DNA from: Secundilactobacillus oryzae JCM 18671
Lineage (GTDB): Bacteria; Bacillota; Bacilli; Lactobacillales; Lactobacillaceae
DNA: 47,364 bases
Assembly (NCBI RefSeq): GCF_000740055.1
Contig: NZ_BBJM01000014.1
Location: 1-47,364 of the forward strand
Reading direction: 5' to 3'
Position numbers and translations under genes: made by a program. The first letter of the stretch is position 1. Each line of letters begins with the position of its first letter. Positions 9,547 through 19,196 of the stretch are shown here, in pieces. The notes beneath the pieces are model-generated. The model did not search any database. It was not told the origin of the DNA and saw nothing but the letters and a program-made list of their open reading frames with translations.

Positions 9547-10146
9547 TTACTTAAATACTTTGAATTGTTCGTCAGTTGACATGAATTCTTTGTCACCGGC
9601 TGGGGCTTCAATAGAACCAAAGTCAAGTTGACCACGAAGACGCCAGTTTTCTGGAATGTTGAATTCTTTTCTAACTAAGTCGTCAATGATTGGGTTGTAA
9701 TGTTGGATGTTAGCACCAATTCCCATTTCAGCAAAGGTTGTCCAGATTGAGTAAAGGGCCATTCCTAAGCCTTGTTCTGACCAGTCGTAGAAATTGTCAG
9801 CGTATAGTGGGAAGTTTTCTTCAAGGCCCTTAACAACATCAGTATCAGTGAAAAGCATAACTGTACCGTATGCTGACTTGAAGCCGTTAATCTTTTGAAG
9901 GGTCTTTTGATAAGCTTCTTCAGTAGGTACTTCTGACTTAAGACGGTCAGCAACGATGTCCCATAGCTTATCATGACTACCATCAAATAAGGTTACTGCA
10001 CGAACAGTTTGGCTGTGAAATGCAGTTGGTGCTTGTTGAACGGCACCTTCAACAGTCTTAACCAATTCGTCTTGTGATTGGTTAACGTTCTTGCCTAAAG
10101 CATAAATTGAGCGACGCTTCTTTTGTAAATCGTAAAATTCAGTCAT
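9547..10146 (-). CDS. Nitroreductase family protein
   Basis: A 199-aa FMN-dependent nitroreductase-fold protein. The N-terminal KKRRSIYALG is the usual FMN-phosphate-binding RRS/RRT segment; later GLGMALYSIW and the C-terminal basic and glycine residues fit the family. Such proteins reduce nitro compounds or quinones with NAD(P)H; the natural substrate is unknown. The ATG at 10144-10146 is chosen because AAGGTGG lies 8-9 bp upstream; a GTG four codons earlier overlaps that ribosome site. A good promoter precedes it, so it is transcribed alone. Confidence 0.88.
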   Translation of the reverse strand: MTEFYDLQKKRRSIYALGKNVNQSQDELVKTVEGAVQQAPTAFHSQTVRAVTLFDGSHDKLWDIVADRLKSEVPTEEAYQKTLQKINGFKSAYGTVMLFTDTDVVKGLEENFPLYADNFYDWSEQGLGMALYSIWTTFAEMGIGANIQHYNPIIDDLVRKEFNIPENWRLRGQLDFGSIEAPAGDKEFMSTDEQFKVFK

Positions 10147-10207
10147 TTTCGTATCCACCTTAATTAATTATTAGATGCTATTGTTCGTTAGCACCCCGTT
10201 AATTAAA

Positions 10208-10236
10208 ATAATAACAGCTTACTTTTTGTTAGTAAA
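10208..10236 (-). promoter_or_regulatory. Promoter of the nitroreductase gene
   Basis: On the minus strand TTTACT (10236-10231) and TATTAT (10213-10208) are spaced by exactly 17 bp, about 60 bp before the start codon. Confidence 0.7.
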
Positions 10237-10260
10237 GCGAAAAGTGTTAATTTTGACCAT

Positions 10261-11391
10261 TTATCTAATTTTATGACCCCAATATTGGAAGTAGTCTGTT
10301 CTCAGAGCTCCGTTATATAGTTTTCGCTTCTTAGTTGCCCGTTCACCATAAAATTGTTCGAAATCAAGATCAGCTGTAATAATGTATTTCGACCAACTCG
10401 TTAAAGGCTTGAATGCTTTTCCCATTTGGCGATACATCACTTCAACTTTTTCCTTATCCTTCATTCGTTCACCGTAAGGCGGGTTCGAAATGATGACACC
10501 GTTGATCTTGTCCGTCTTGAAATCTTGAACGGCGACCTGCTTAAACTCGATATCATGTAAGACACCGGCTGCGTTAGCGTTAACCTTGGCAACCTCGATC
10601 ATGGAACCGTCGATATCAGAACCATAGATATCTAAATCAATTTCGTGATTTTCTTGTGTCCGAGCTTCTTCACGCAATTTTTGACTAATTTCCTTATAGT
10701 CAGCATGCCAGTCTTCACAAACGAACGAACGGTTAATACCAGGGGCGATGTTACGACCAATTAAAGCCGCTTCAATCGGAATTGTTCCAGAACCACAGGT
10801 AGGATCAACTAATGGCATATCTGGCCACCAACTAGTCAGCTTGATTAGTGCAGCCGCCATATTTTCCTTCATTGGCGCAGCACCCTTAGCTTGCCGGTAG
10901 CCACGTTTGAAAAGACTGTCACCGGTGGTATCCAGTGTGACCATCACTTGATCATCACGCACGGCAACTTCAACTGGGAATGTTGCACCAGTTTCAGGCA
11001 ATCTCGTCCGGCGATGATAAACAGCACTTAGCTTATTTACGATAGCTTTCTTGGAAATCGCTTGAATATCCGGCACACTATGCAATTTAGAATTTTTCGA
11101 ACGACCGTTTACTGGGAATGCAGCATCCATTGGCATGAAATGTTCCCATGGCAAGGCATTAACCTTATCGAATAGCTCTTCAAAAGTGGTCGCCTTAAAT
11201 TCAGCGATGATAATTTTAATCCGATCAGCTGTCCGCAGCCATAAGTTGGCCTTGATAATGTCTTCCATCGTACCGTCAAACTTAATTCGGCCGTTTTCAA
11301 CCTGTGTTTGGTACCCCAGATCCTTTAATTCGCGTCCAGCAATTGCTTCAATTCCGGCCGCAGTTGCAGCGTATAAATGAAAAGTTTCCAT
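10261..11391 (-). CDS. THUMP-domain 23S rRNA guanine-N2 methyltransferase (RlmL/YpsC family)
   Basis: Class I SAM-dependent RNA methyltransferase of 376 aa. An N-terminal ferredoxin-like/THUMP region (about 1-155) precedes a Rossmann methyltransferase domain with DPTCGSGTIPIEAAL and the N6/N2-type catalytic motif SNPPYGERM. The family methylates guanosine in 23S rRNA. The start at 11391 is set by AGGAGG 7 bp upstream; a longer frame would begin right at the rnpB terminator. The order ypsA-gpsB-rnpB-rlmL is the conserved Firmicutes order, which supports the assignment. Confidence 0.92.
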   Translation of the reverse strand: METFHLYAATAAGIEAIAGRELKDLGYQTQVENGRIKFDGTMEDIIKANLWLRTADRIKIIIAEFKATTFEELFDKVNALPWEHFMPMDAAFPVNGRSKNSKLHSVPDIQAISKKAIVNKLSAVYHRRTRLPETGATFPVEVAVRDDQVMVTLDTTGDSLFKRGYRQAKGAAPMKENMAAALIKLTSWWPDMPLVDPTCGSGTIPIEAALIGRNIAPGINRSFVCEDWHADYKEISQKLREEARTQENHEIDLDIYGSDIDGSMIEVAKVNANAAGVLHDIEFKQVAVQDFKTDKINGVIISNPPYGERMKDKEKVEVMYRQMGKAFKPLTSWSKYIITADLDFEQFYGERATKKRKLYNGALRTDYFQYWGHKIR

Positions 11392-11442
11392 TACGTTGTC
11401 CTCCTGTCTATCTATAGAGTCATTTAGAATAATTTTAGCCAT

Positions 11443-11468
11443 AAAAAAAGCGGGAGCAAGCTCCCGCT
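11443..11468 (-). terminator. Terminator of rnpB
   Basis: A perfect 9-bp stem (11449-11457 with 11460-11468) is followed by seven T on the minus strand, directly after the 3' end of the RNase P RNA. Confidence 0.92.
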
Positions 11469-11474
11469 ACCTGA

Positions 11475-11868
11475 AGGTGTAAACCTCTGTAAGCCATGTT
11501 TTGTGCCTTAGTGAGGTCAGGAAGTCTCACTAAGGTAGTAATCATCTATCTCGAGAGCAAAAGCTCTCCCCCCACATTTCGTTCATTTCCATATGTGAAG
11601 CGCCCCTACCGTAGTTTGGGTTGCCCGCTCGAGGGGTTTACCGCGTTCCACCGTTGCTGTTTCCAACAACGTCATCGTCGCTGTGGCACTTTCAAAGATA
11701 ATCAAGCATAGCCGAAGCCTTAGCTCTTTCTCTTGCCGTAATCCAATAAATTGGATTCCCCGGCTTATTTTTTCACCGAGCACGAACACTACAGGCATCG
11801 CAGCCTGTGCGAGCATGGACTTTCCTCAGCCGACATAAGCCGACCGCGATTACTCAAAGTTTACACCT
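11475..11868 (-). ncRNA. rnpB: RNase P RNA (bacterial, Bacillus-type B)
   Basis: Catalytic RNA subunit of RNase P, which cuts the 5' leader from tRNA precursors. The transcript is about 394 nt. The conserved 5' core GAGGAAAGTCCATGC is visible on the minus strand near 11828-11814, and the 3' region contains the ATGGCTTACAG segment. Terminal helix P1 is formed by GGTGTAAAC (11867-11859) and GTTTACACC (11484-11476), which fixes both ends. The RNA lies between gpsB and rlmL, where it is found in Bacillus and lactobacilli. Its 5' end is only about 10 bp past the gpsB stop. Confidence 0.95.
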
Positions 11869-11874
11869 GATTTA

Positions 11875-11880
11875 ATATTA
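11875..11880 (-). promoter_or_regulatory. Possible -10 of rnpB overlapping the gpsB stop
   Basis: TAATAT on the minus strand lies 7 nt before the expected rnpB 5' end and includes the gpsB stop codon. No clear -35 is present (ATGCGA region), so processing from a gpsB transcript is an equal alternative. Confidence 0.35.
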
Positions 11881-12225
11881 CAAACGATGTGAATCATTCG
11901 CATTATTATCTAATTGTGAGCCAAAAACGTGTCTTTCCAAGTTGGATAAGCGTTTCAAAATATCCATATTGGAAGCGTTAGAAGCTGGTTGTGTATTTGG
12001 CTGAGGGATTGACCCGCCAACAGAAAGTTGCTTAGTTAATTCGTCGACCTTGGCCAACAACCGCGCATTTTCTTCAGAAAGACGTTGATTTGCCTTGCTG
12101 TAGCTTTCGTAATCCTTGATGACGTTATCCAAAAAGCTGTCAACATCAGTAGGATCATAGCCACGCATCTTCTGACGAAACTCCTTTTGCAAGATATCTT
12201 TAGGAGTAAAATTAATATTTTCCAT
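11878..12225 (-). CDS. gpsB: Cell division protein GpsB
   Basis: DivIVA-like adaptor that links the division septum to penicillin-binding proteins. The 115-aa protein has the conserved N-terminal domain ([10 protein letters not shown], then [20 protein letters not shown]) followed by a coiled coil (about 37-68) and a C-terminal helix ([18 protein letters not shown]) typical of GpsB trimerisation. Length is normal. It sits 56 bp downstream of ypsA and faces ponA across a divergent region, consistent with its known work on class A PBPs. Confidence 0.95.
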   Translation of the reverse strand: MENINFTPKDILQKEFRQKMRGYDPTDVDSFLDNVIKDYESYSKANQRLSEENARLLAKVDELTKQLSVGGSIPQPNTQPASNASNMDILKRLSNLERHVFGSQLDNNANDSHRL

Positions 12226-12281
12226 CGTTAGTTACACCTCATCATCTGTCAAACACCAACATTTATATATGTTATCAGATT

Positions 12282-12851
12282 TTAGTCACCTTGAAAACCA
12301 TTATTTAAATTTTCTTGGTATTCAGTTGCCATTTCCTGCAACCAATCGAAATCTAACAACGCTAACTCATATTGCTGTTGAGCCATGTATTTTTTTATCA
12401 CCTGATAATCGTACTCAGGCTTGCCTTCTTTCTCTATATCATATACTAAAGCTGCCCGTTCTGTATGAGAAAGCATGAAAGTTTGGTAATTTCTTAATTG
12501 TTGCGGGCTCTCGTAAGGACTTGCACTCACCGAATCAACAAAATCAGCTTGTAATTTGACCTGAGCTAGTTTCGCTTGATTCGTTTCGTTCCAATTCGAA
12601 CCGAAGTCTTTAAAAGGGAGCATCATGGCAATTTTAAATTCGGGATATTCTGATTTTAATTCAGCACCCGCTTCTATCGCCCATTGCTCAATGCCAAGCT
12701 GTCCCCCGGTAATTAACCAAGTGACGCCAGTTTCAATACTTTCCTTTAAATAGTTTTTAAGTGCATAGTGAATCACTTTAAGTTTAGGATCTTCATTTCC
12801 AAAAACACCCAGCTCATAATTTCGATAACCCGTTAGCCAGAGTCGGCTCAT
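12282..12851 (-). CDS. YpsA-family SLOG-domain protein (DUF1273)
   Basis: A 189-aa protein starting SRLWLTGYRNYELG with the Rossmann-like SLOG motif TGGQLGIEQWAIEAG near 48-62. SLOG proteins bind nucleotide-derived ligands; Bacillus YpsA affects cell division, but its chemistry is not settled. Placement directly before gpsB and divergent from recU-ponA matches Bacillus. The ATG follows AAGGAGGCATTCGA. Confidence 0.88.
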   Translation of the reverse strand: MSRLWLTGYRNYELGVFGNEDPKLKVIHYALKNYLKESIETGVTWLITGGQLGIEQWAIEAGAELKSEYPEFKIAMMLPFKDFGSNWNETNQAKLAQVKLQADFVDSVSASPYESPQQLRNYQTFMLSHTERAALVYDIEKEGKPEYDYQVIKKYMAQQQYELALLDFDWLQEMATEYQENLNNGFQGD

Positions 12852-12992
12852 TCGAATGCCTCCTTAAGATACATTCAGGGAATTCTCAACACTCCCTTAA
12901 GATTCTACTTCTATAATACAATAAAATTCCGGTTTGCTGTATAATACCAGTATTATGTGTCTACACTATAATCTTGAAAGGTGATGCTTCTG

Positions 12993-13613
12993 GTGGCGAT
13001 TCGATATCCGAACGGCAAACCGTTCCATAGTCCAGACAACGTCAGCTCCCACAAGAAGTCACCGCTTTCCAAAGCGAGCTTCAGCGATCGTGGGATGACA
13101 CTTGAGCAAGAAATCAATCAAAGCAATACCTACTACCTCAGTCATGATGTCGCGGTTATTCATAAGAAACCAACGCCCATTCAGATTGTGAATGTTGATT
13201 ATCCTAAACGAAGTGCTGCCGTGATTAAGGAAGCCTACTTCAAACAAGCATCCACGACTGATTATAATGGTGTTTATCGTGGCTTTTACATTGACTTTGA
13301 TGTAAAAGAGACCCAAAATAAAACCGCATTTCCATTGCATAATTTTCATCAGCATCAAATCGATCATATGCGACAGTGTATTGCTCACGGGGGAATTTGC
13401 TTTGCATTAATTAAATTCGTTTTTCTAGACCAAATTTACTTGCTTAAAGCATCGGATTTATTCAGTTACTGGGACGCGATGGAAAACGACGACGGTCGCA
13501 AGTCAATTCCATTAGCTGACGTTCAGAAACTAGGCACCGAAATCAAGTATAAGATTCAACCGCTGATTCCTTATTTAAGTGCGGTAGACCAACTAATCAA
13601 TGAGATTAGCTAA
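12993..13613 (+). CDS. recU: Holliday junction resolvase RecU
   Basis: Endonuclease that resolves Holliday junctions and modulates RecA. The 206-aa protein carries the typical RecU blocks: RYPNGKPF at the N-terminus, RGMTLEQEINQSNTYYL, VAVIHKKPTPIQIVNVDYPKR (shown in two parts in the family), STTDYNGVYRGFYIDFDVKET with the catalytic acidic residues, and the C-terminal YKIQPLIPYL. GTG at 12993 is the most likely start: AAAGGTGA lies 9 bp upstream, while the earlier GTG/ATG codons overlap that site. It is 15 bp before ponA, the conserved recU-ponA operon. Confidence 0.95.
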   Translation: MAIRYPNGKPFHSPDNVSSHKKSPLSKASFSDRGMTLEQEINQSNTYYLSHDVAVIHKKPTPIQIVNVDYPKRSAAVIKEAYFKQASTTDYNGVYRGFYIDFDVKETQNKTAFPLHNFHQHQIDHMRQCIAHGGICFALIKFVFLDQIYLLKASDLFSYWDAMENDDGRKSIPLADVQKLGTEIKYKIQPLIPYLSAVDQLINEIS

Positions 13614-13628
13614 CAAAGGGGAAACAAC

Positions 13629-15887
13629 ATGTCATCAAATAATTCAAATCAACCGACTCGAATGAGCCGGAGCAAGCAACAAAAAAAGGCACCTGGCACG
13701 GGTCGGGGTTGGCAACGCGTCAAGAAGACCTTGTATATCGTTTTTGCCGCCCTATTTGTCGTTCTTTTAATGGGCATGGGACTGTTCTTCTTCTACGCGC
13801 AAAGTGCGCCTAAAGTCACGCAGAGCGAATTGGCCAGCGATACTTCAACGAAGGTGTATGATGCCTCGGGTTCTGTCATTTCCAAGTTAGGGGCCCAAGA
13901 TCGTAATTACGTCAAAAGTAAAAATATCCCTGGCACACTGAAGCAAGCCGTTGTTTCAATCGAAGACAAGCGTTTCTATAAACATCATGGTGTTGATCCT
14001 ACCCGTATTATGGGTGCTGCGGTTGCCGATTTAACCGGTTCATCACTTGGTTTACAAGGTGGAAGTACCCTTACCCAACAGCTCGTTAAGCTTTCCGTCT
14101 TCTCAACGGCCGCTTCCGACCGAACAATCAAACGAAAAGCTCAGGAAGCTTGGCTAGCATTACAAGTTGAACGGAAGTATTCGAAAGATAAAATTCTCGA
14201 GTTTTATATCAACAAAGTTTACATGGGTAACGGCGTTTACGGGATGCAAACAGCTGCTAAGTATTACTATGATACGAAGCTTAGCAACTTGAATCTCTCC
14301 CAATTGGCGACCTTAGCCGGAATGCCACAATCTCCAACTTCCTATGATCCAATCAAGTATCCTCAACTCGCTACCCAACGTCGAAATACGGTGTTAACAG
14401 CAATGGCGTCCAACAACGTCATTACCGAAGCGCAAGCTAACCAGGCTAAATCAGTGGACATCACAACCGATTTAGTCACCCGTCATTCTGATTCATCTAG
14501 AACCAACACCAACGCTAAAGTGATTGACTCTTATCTTAAGAATGTTTACGACGAACTGAAGAAAAAAGGTTATAACACTAATACGGGCGGTCTCAAGGTT
14601 TACACAAACTTGGATCTAAGCGCGCAAAAGCATCTATATAACACCGTTAATAATGACTCAACCATTGGTTTCCCAGATAATAAGCTTCAAGTTGGTGCGA
14701 CAATGGTTAATGCAAAGAACGGTAAAGTAGTCGCAATGATTGGCGGTCGAAAAGTCGGCAATGTCTCCTTTGGTTTCAACCGAGCGACTCGAACCGACCG
14801 TTCCAGTGGTTCTACAATGAAACCGCTCATGGATTACGGTCCTGCTATCGAATATCTGAAGTACCCCACTTACCAACCGGTTAGCGATACAGCGTATACG
14901 TATTCTGGAACCAACAAACAGCTTTACGATTTTGACCGTAAGTATCAAGGCACCATTACGATGCGCAAAGCATTGGTCGAATCACGAAACATTCCTGCTA
15001 TTCGAACCTTGGAAGCCGTCGGAATTGATAAAGCAACAACCTTCCTCGGCAAATTGGGCATGACTTTCAAGGATGAGCTTCAACTACAAAATGGTATCGG
15101 TGCATATATTTCATCTGAACAGGAAGCTGCTGCCTACGCCGCCTTTTCAAATGGTGGAACCTACTATAAACCATACCTGATTAGCAAAGTCGTCACTTCG
15201 GATGGTGAGTCTAAGTCCTTCAAGAGCAAAGGCAAACGAGCTATGTCACCAGCCACAGCATTTATGCTGACTGATATGATGAAGGGTGTTATGACGGATT
15301 CAAATGGCTCCGGAACAGCTGCTGACATTTCAGGACTCTACCAAGCTGGTAAAACTGGGACCACCGCTTACCCTGACGAATACGCCAGCTCCGTTCCAGA
15401 TAGTTCAGTCATGGATTCTTGGATGACCGGCTATACTAAGAATTATTCCCTCTCAGTTTGGACTGGTTATGATCACCAGTTTAAGGCTGGTCACTACATC
15501 ACTCAGGACCAAACTAAGATTGCTCAGCTCATTTATAAGAGTCAAATGACTTATATGGCACAAAATTCAACAAACGAAAATTGGACGGCGCCTAGCGATG
15601 TTGTGCCAGTTCAACGAAACGGCACCACCGAATATTACGTTTCTGGACACCCAGGCACAAGTGCTATTGCCAACTCCGGAGCCACAAATCAATATAGTAG
15701 TACTAACAATTCTAGCTCTTCTCGTTACAGTAGCAACAGCCAGGCAACCACTAATTCAGAAAGCGAAAGTTCAACTAGCTCATCAAACGATAGCGAATCG
15801 AATACGCAGACTGAACAAACACCTGGTGGCGATGGTACAAACAACGAATCAAGTAATGCAAATTCAACCTCGACTACTGAAGAATAA
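13629..15887 (+). CDS. ponA: Class A penicillin-binding protein 1A
   Basis: Bifunctional peptidoglycan glycosyltransferase and DD-transpeptidase, 752 aa, membrane anchored. A basic cytoplasmic tail (1-33) precedes one transmembrane helix (about 34-55). The GT51 domain shows EDKRFYKHHGVD near 113 and the GGSTLTQQLVK motif. The transpeptidase domain has SGSTMKP (SxxK near 394), SRN and KTGTT (near 574). The last 85 residues are rich in Ser, Asn, Thr and Glu, a low-complexity tail probably lying in the wall. A strong terminator follows. The GpsB gene nearby encodes a known PBP1 partner. Confidence 0.96.
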   Translation: MSSNNSNQPTRMSRSKQQKKAPGTGRGWQRVKKTLYIVFAALFVVLLMGMGLFFFYAQSAPKVTQSELASDTSTKVYDASGSVISKLGAQDRNYVKSKNIPGTLKQAVVSIEDKRFYKHHGVDPTRIMGAAVADLTGSSLGLQGGSTLTQQLVKLSVFSTAASDRTIKRKAQEAWLALQVERKYSKDKILEFYINKVYMGNGVYGMQTAAKYYYDTKLSNLNLSQLATLAGMPQSPTSYDPIKYPQLATQRRNTVLTAMASNNVITEAQANQAKSVDITTDLVTRHSDSSRTNTNAKVIDSYLKNVYDELKKKGYNTNTGGLKVYTNLDLSAQKHLYNTVNNDSTIGFPDNKLQVGATMVNAKNGKVVAMIGGRKVGNVSFGFNRATRTDRSSGSTMKPLMDYGPAIEYLKYPTYQPVSDTAYTYSGTNKQLYDFDRKYQGTITMRKALVESRNIPAIRTLEAVGIDKATTFLGKLGMTFKDELQLQNGIGAYISSEQEAAAYAAFSNGGTYYKPYLISKVVTSDGESKSFKSKGKRAMSPATAFMLTDMMKGVMTDSNGSGTAADISGLYQAGKTGTTAYPDEYASSVPDSSVMDSWMTGYTKNYSLSVWTGYDHQFKAGHYITQDQTKIAQLIYKSQMTYMAQNSTNENWTAPSDVVPVQRNGTTEYYVSGHPGTSAIANSGATNQYSSTNNSSSSRYSSNSQATTNSESESSTSSSNDSESNTQTEQTPGGDGTNNESSNANSTSTTEE

Positions 15888-15888
15888 G

Positions 15889-15934
15889 AAAAGCCACTAA
15901 TCATCAATTAAACTTGATGGTTAGTGGCTTTTTT
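15889..15934 (+). terminator. Terminator after ponA, possibly bidirectional
   Basis: A 19-bp stem (15889-15907 with 15914-15932, one G-T pair) and a 6-nt loop is followed by T. On the minus strand it also lies 27 bp past the dnaD stop and is followed by four T, so it may serve both convergent units. Confidence 0.9.
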
Positions 15935-15960
15935 GTCGTCCTCCTGATCAAACAGGTTGG

Positions 15961-16665
15961 CTAATGATTCGGATTTTGATCCGTAATCTTAAAAATCGGA
16001 ATTTTTGGTTGAGACCCCTTGTTCACCTTAGATTCAACTTTACCGGTTGAATGTGCATTTCGGTACTTTTGCACCTCTTCAGGGGTTCGAATGTTCCGTT
16101 TCTCCCAGTTCATCAAAATCTTATCGATGTACTTGAAGTTATAAACCTGGTTTAAAACCGCCTCTTTAAGGGCTAATTGAATCAAAGTGGGTTGATAACG
16201 ATCTTCATCAATCCAATTACCAACCGTTTCCAACTCGATTGGCGATAACGTTCGTCCAAATTCTGATTCAAATTGCGCAAACAACTGACGCCGAGTGGTT
16301 TGCTGGGTTTCTACCTGGACTTTTTCGATGCTTTGCTCTTCCAAAACGGCTAACTTCTCGTAAAGCAACGAGAAGTCATATACATCATGGGTCAAGCCAT
16401 CAGCACCTTTTAAACTATCAATGGTTAAAAGCTTCTTTTTAATGAGTTCATGCAGAAGTTGGTAGATAGCCTGTTCAGACTCATCCATGTGTTGGGCAAT
16501 TTGCTGAATATCGGGGAAATCTTGGCCGTTATCAATGAAAGATTTAACTTGGATGAAGACCAAAAACTCCTGATGGGTCATGTTAAGACGACGATAATTG
16601 GCGATGAGCAAATTGTTCAGAACCGTATTACCAGCTTTTACATACGTTTTAAAAAAGTTCGTCAT
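15961..16665 (-). CDS. dnaD: Primosomal protein DnaD
   Basis: DNA remodelling protein of the DnaD-DnaB-DnaI helicase loader. The 234-aa protein has an N-terminal winged helix (about 1-115, LLIANYRRLNMTHQEFLVFIQ start) and a C-terminal DnaD-like domain with FGRTLSPIELETVGNWI and YIDKILMNWEKRNIRTPEEV. ATG at 16665 is chosen over a TTG four codons upstream because GGGTG lies 5 bp before it. It follows asnS by 28 bp. The endonuclease III gene (nth) that commonly follows dnaD in this cluster is absent. Confidence 0.94.
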   Translation of the reverse strand: MTNFFKTYVKAGNTVLNNLLIANYRRLNMTHQEFLVFIQVKSFIDNGQDFPDIQQIAQHMDESEQAIYQLLHELIKKKLLTIDSLKGADGLTHDVYDFSLLYEKLAVLEEQSIEKVQVETQQTTRRQLFAQFESEFGRTLSPIELETVGNWIDEDRYQPTLIQLALKEAVLNQVYNFKYIDKILMNWEKRNIRTPEEVQKYRNAHSTGKVESKVNKGSQPKIPIFKITDQNPNH

Positions 16666-16693
16666 ATCATCACCCAATTTCTTTCATGCTGTT

Positions 16694-17989
16694 TTATGGA
16701 TAAATTCTGTTTAACAAACGTGGGAATGGAATAGCTTCCCGAACATGTTCCTCACCCGTAATCCAAGTGATTGCGCGTTCGAGCCCTAAACCAAATCCTG
16801 AGTGAGGGACGCTACCATACTTACGTAAGTCGAGGTACCAGCTGTATTCCTTTGGATCCAATCCTGCCTTCACAACTTCACTATAGAGATAGTCATAATC
16901 GGTTGCCCGTTCTGACCCACCAATAATTTCACCATAGCCTTCTGGTGCCAATAAATCGGCACAAATGACCACGTCGTCACGCGTTGGATGTGGCTTCATG
17001 TAGAACGGCTTGATTGCCTTTGGATAGTTTAATACGAAAACTGGTTTGTCGAAATGGTCGGCCAGGAAAGTTTCCTCAGGCGAACCAAAATCGGCACCCC
17101 ATTCGATATCAAAATCATTGGCCTTCAGCAAGTCAATCGCTTCATCATAGCTAATTCGTGGGAAAGGCAATTGCGTATACTTCTTCAAGGTGTCCACATC
17201 ACGTTCCAACGTGTTCAGCGCTGAGGCACAGTGATCAATCACATTTTGAACAAGATAGGCAATATAGGTTTCTTGAACCTGTAAACTGTCCTCTTGATGC
17301 ATAAAGGCCATTTCTGGTTCAATCATCCAAAATTCAATCAAATGACGACGCGTCTTTGATTTTTCAGCACGGAAGGTTGGACCGAATGAAAAGACCTTGT
17401 CAAAGGCCATTGCCCCAGCTTCTTCATACAATTGACCTGATTGTGATAGATAAGCGTCACGATCGAAGTATTCCGTATGGAAGAGATCTGATGTCCCTTC
17501 TGGCGCACTCCCCGTTAAAATTGGGGCATCAATCTTGGTGAAGCCCTCTTTGTTGAAGAACTCGTATGTTGCCCGAATCACTTCGTTCCGGATTGTCATG
17601 ATGGCGTGAGGCTTACTTGAACGTAGCCATAAGTGGCGATGGTCCATTAAAAAATCAGTTCCGTGTTCTTTAGGCGTAATTGGGTATTCAGCACTTTCGC
17701 CAACAACCTCAATCGCTTCAACTTCGATTTCGTAACCAAACTTAGACCGGGCATCCTCATGAATGACACCGGTAATCAACATACTTGTTTCTTGCTTTAA
17801 TTCTTTGGCTAGTTGAAAAGTGGCTTCGTCGACGTTGGCCTTAACCACAACGCCTTGGAAGAACTCGGTACCATCTCGTAGTTGCAAGAAGGCAATTTTA
17901 CCACTAGACCGTTTGTTAGTGAGCCAAGCCCCAATCTGGACCTTCTCATCAACATGATTTTTTGAATCAACGATATTAATTTGCTTCAT
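16694..17989 (-). CDS. asnS: Asparaginyl-tRNA synthetase
   Basis: Class IIb aminoacyl-tRNA synthetase, about 431 aa, joining Asn to tRNA-Asn. An N-terminal OB-fold anticodon-binding domain (about 15-105, [11 protein letters not shown]) precedes the catalytic core with class II motif 2 ([20 protein letters not shown]) and motif 3 ([13 protein letters not shown]). ATG at 17989 begins one base after the aspB stop and has GGAGGAAAG upstream, so translation is coupled. The aspB-asnS-dnaD order is conserved in Firmicutes. Confidence 0.96.
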   Translation of the reverse strand: MKQINIVDSKNHVDEKVQIGAWLTNKRSSGKIAFLQLRDGTEFFQGVVVKANVDEATFQLAKELKQETSMLITGVIHEDARSKFGYEIEVEAIEVVGESAEYPITPKEHGTDFLMDHRHLWLRSSKPHAIMTIRNEVIRATYEFFNKEGFTKIDAPILTGSAPEGTSDLFHTEYFDRDAYLSQSGQLYEEAGAMAFDKVFSFGPTFRAEKSKTRRHLIEFWMIEPEMAFMHQEDSLQVQETYIAYLVQNVIDHCASALNTLERDVDTLKKYTQLPFPRISYDEAIDLLKANDFDIEWGADFGSPEETFLADHFDKPVFVLNYPKAIKPFYMKPHPTRDDVVICADLLAPEGYGEIIGGSERATDYDYLYSEVVKAGLDPKEYSWYLDLRKYGSVPHSGFGLGLERAITWITGEEHVREAIPFPRLLNRIYP

Positions 17990-17990
17990 T

Positions 17991-19184
17991 TCAGTTCTTT
18001 CCTCCACTGCTATTTTTAATCACAAAGTTTTTAATCCGTTCAACACCAGTTTCTAGCTGTTCAAGCGAAAGTGCATAACTTAGCCGGATATGACCAGGCA
18101 CACCAAATACGATACCATCAACAACGGCCACGTGGGCCTCTGTCAGCAAGCCGGATACGAATTCTGTACTAGATAATTGGGTGAGCGCCAAAGCTTCCTC
18201 AATGTTTGGAAACAGGTAAAAGGCGCCTTCCGGTTTTTTAGTTAACCTAAATCCCGGAATGGCAACTAACTTAGGATATATCGTATTCAAACGAGTTTCA
18301 AATTCTTTTCGCATTTTTTCAGCTGCAGTGGCACCCGAACGAAAAGCTTCAATCGAAGCATATTGACTTACAGCGGCAGGATTACCAGTTGCATGGGAGA
18401 CAAAGGCACTAATTGCCTTAATCATTTGAGCATCCCCCATCACAATTCCAATCCGCCATCCGGTCATCGAGTAAGTCTTCGACACCCCGTTAATGATGAT
18501 GGTTTGCGCTTTAATTTGCTCGCCGAGAGCCCCCATCGAATGGAAAGTTTGGCCGTTATAAACCAATTCACCGTAAATTTCATCCGAGATAATCACGATG
18601 CCTTGATGGACCGCCCAGTTACCAAACGCGATAAGCTCATCACGACTATAAATCTCACCAGTCGGATTTTGCGGGCTGTTCAAAATTATTGCCTTGGTCT
18701 GATCTGTGGCTTTGGCAGCCAACAGATCCACCGTTAATCGACCATTGGCATCCAATGGCGCGGCTACAGGTTTAGCGCCAGCCAGCTTAATTTGCTCGGC
18801 ATAACTCACCCAATACGGTTCCGGGAGCAAAACTTCATCCCCTGGATCAAGAATTGCCTGGAATGTTGCATAGAGCGCCATTTTAGCCCCGGTCGTCACG
18901 GCGATTTGATCTAAATCATAGTTAAGATGAAAAGCATCAGCAAAATGGTCACTTATGGCCTGCTTCAGCTCTTTTAGGCCACTCGCCGGCGTATAAAAAC
19001 TAGCCTTACCCGTCTTGATGGCGGTAATTGCGGCTGTTTCAATCACTTCTGGGGTGGTAAAATCCGGCTCACCAATCCCCATATTAATCATGTCGACACC
19101 CTCGGCCTGAAGCTGCTTAGCCAGCCCCAACGTTTTCATCGTTGCTGAGGGTTGAATGTCTTGAATCCGTCTTGATAATTTCAC
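17991..19184 (-). CDS. aspB: Pyridoxal phosphate aminotransferase, AspB family (aspartate aminotransferase)
   Basis: Class I aminotransferase of 397 aa, predicted to convert aspartate and 2-oxoglutarate to oxaloacetate and glutamate. Visible features are the N-terminal [10 protein letters not shown], the [12 protein letters not shown] segment, DEIYGELVY with the PLP-pyridine Asp, and [12 protein letters not shown] with the Schiff-base Lys near 235. It starts with GTG (19182-19184) preceded by AGGAGGACC. It supplies the Asp/Asn side of metabolism next to asnS; the substrate could also include other amino acids. Confidence 0.92.
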   Translation of the reverse strand: MKLSRRIQDIQPSATMKTLGLAKQLQAEGVDMINMGIGEPDFTTPEVIETAAITAIKTGKASFYTPASGLKELKQAISDHFADAFHLNYDLDQIAVTTGAKMALYATFQAILDPGDEVLLPEPYWVSYAEQIKLAGAKPVAAPLDANGRLTVDLLAAKATDQTKAIILNSPQNPTGEIYSRDELIAFGNWAVHQGIVIISDEIYGELVYNGQTFHSMGALGEQIKAQTIIINGVSKTYSMTGWRIGIVMGDAQMIKAISAFVSHATGNPAAVSQYASIEAFRSGATAAEKMRKEFETRLNTIYPKLVAIPGFRLTKKPEGAFYLFPNIEEALALTQLSSTEFVSGLLTEAHVAVVDGIVFGVPGHIRLSYALSLEQLETGVERIKNFVIKNSSGGKN

Positions 19185-19196
19185 TAGCGGGTCCTC

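Noticed and set aside
11496-11816. Open frames within the RNase P RNA locus
   Set aside because: The region is explained by rnpB; the frames lack ribosome sites and protein-like composition.
12956-12992. Upstream GTG and ATG as recU starts
   Set aside because: They overlap the AAAGGTGA ribosome site and would add residues absent from the family's N-terminus.
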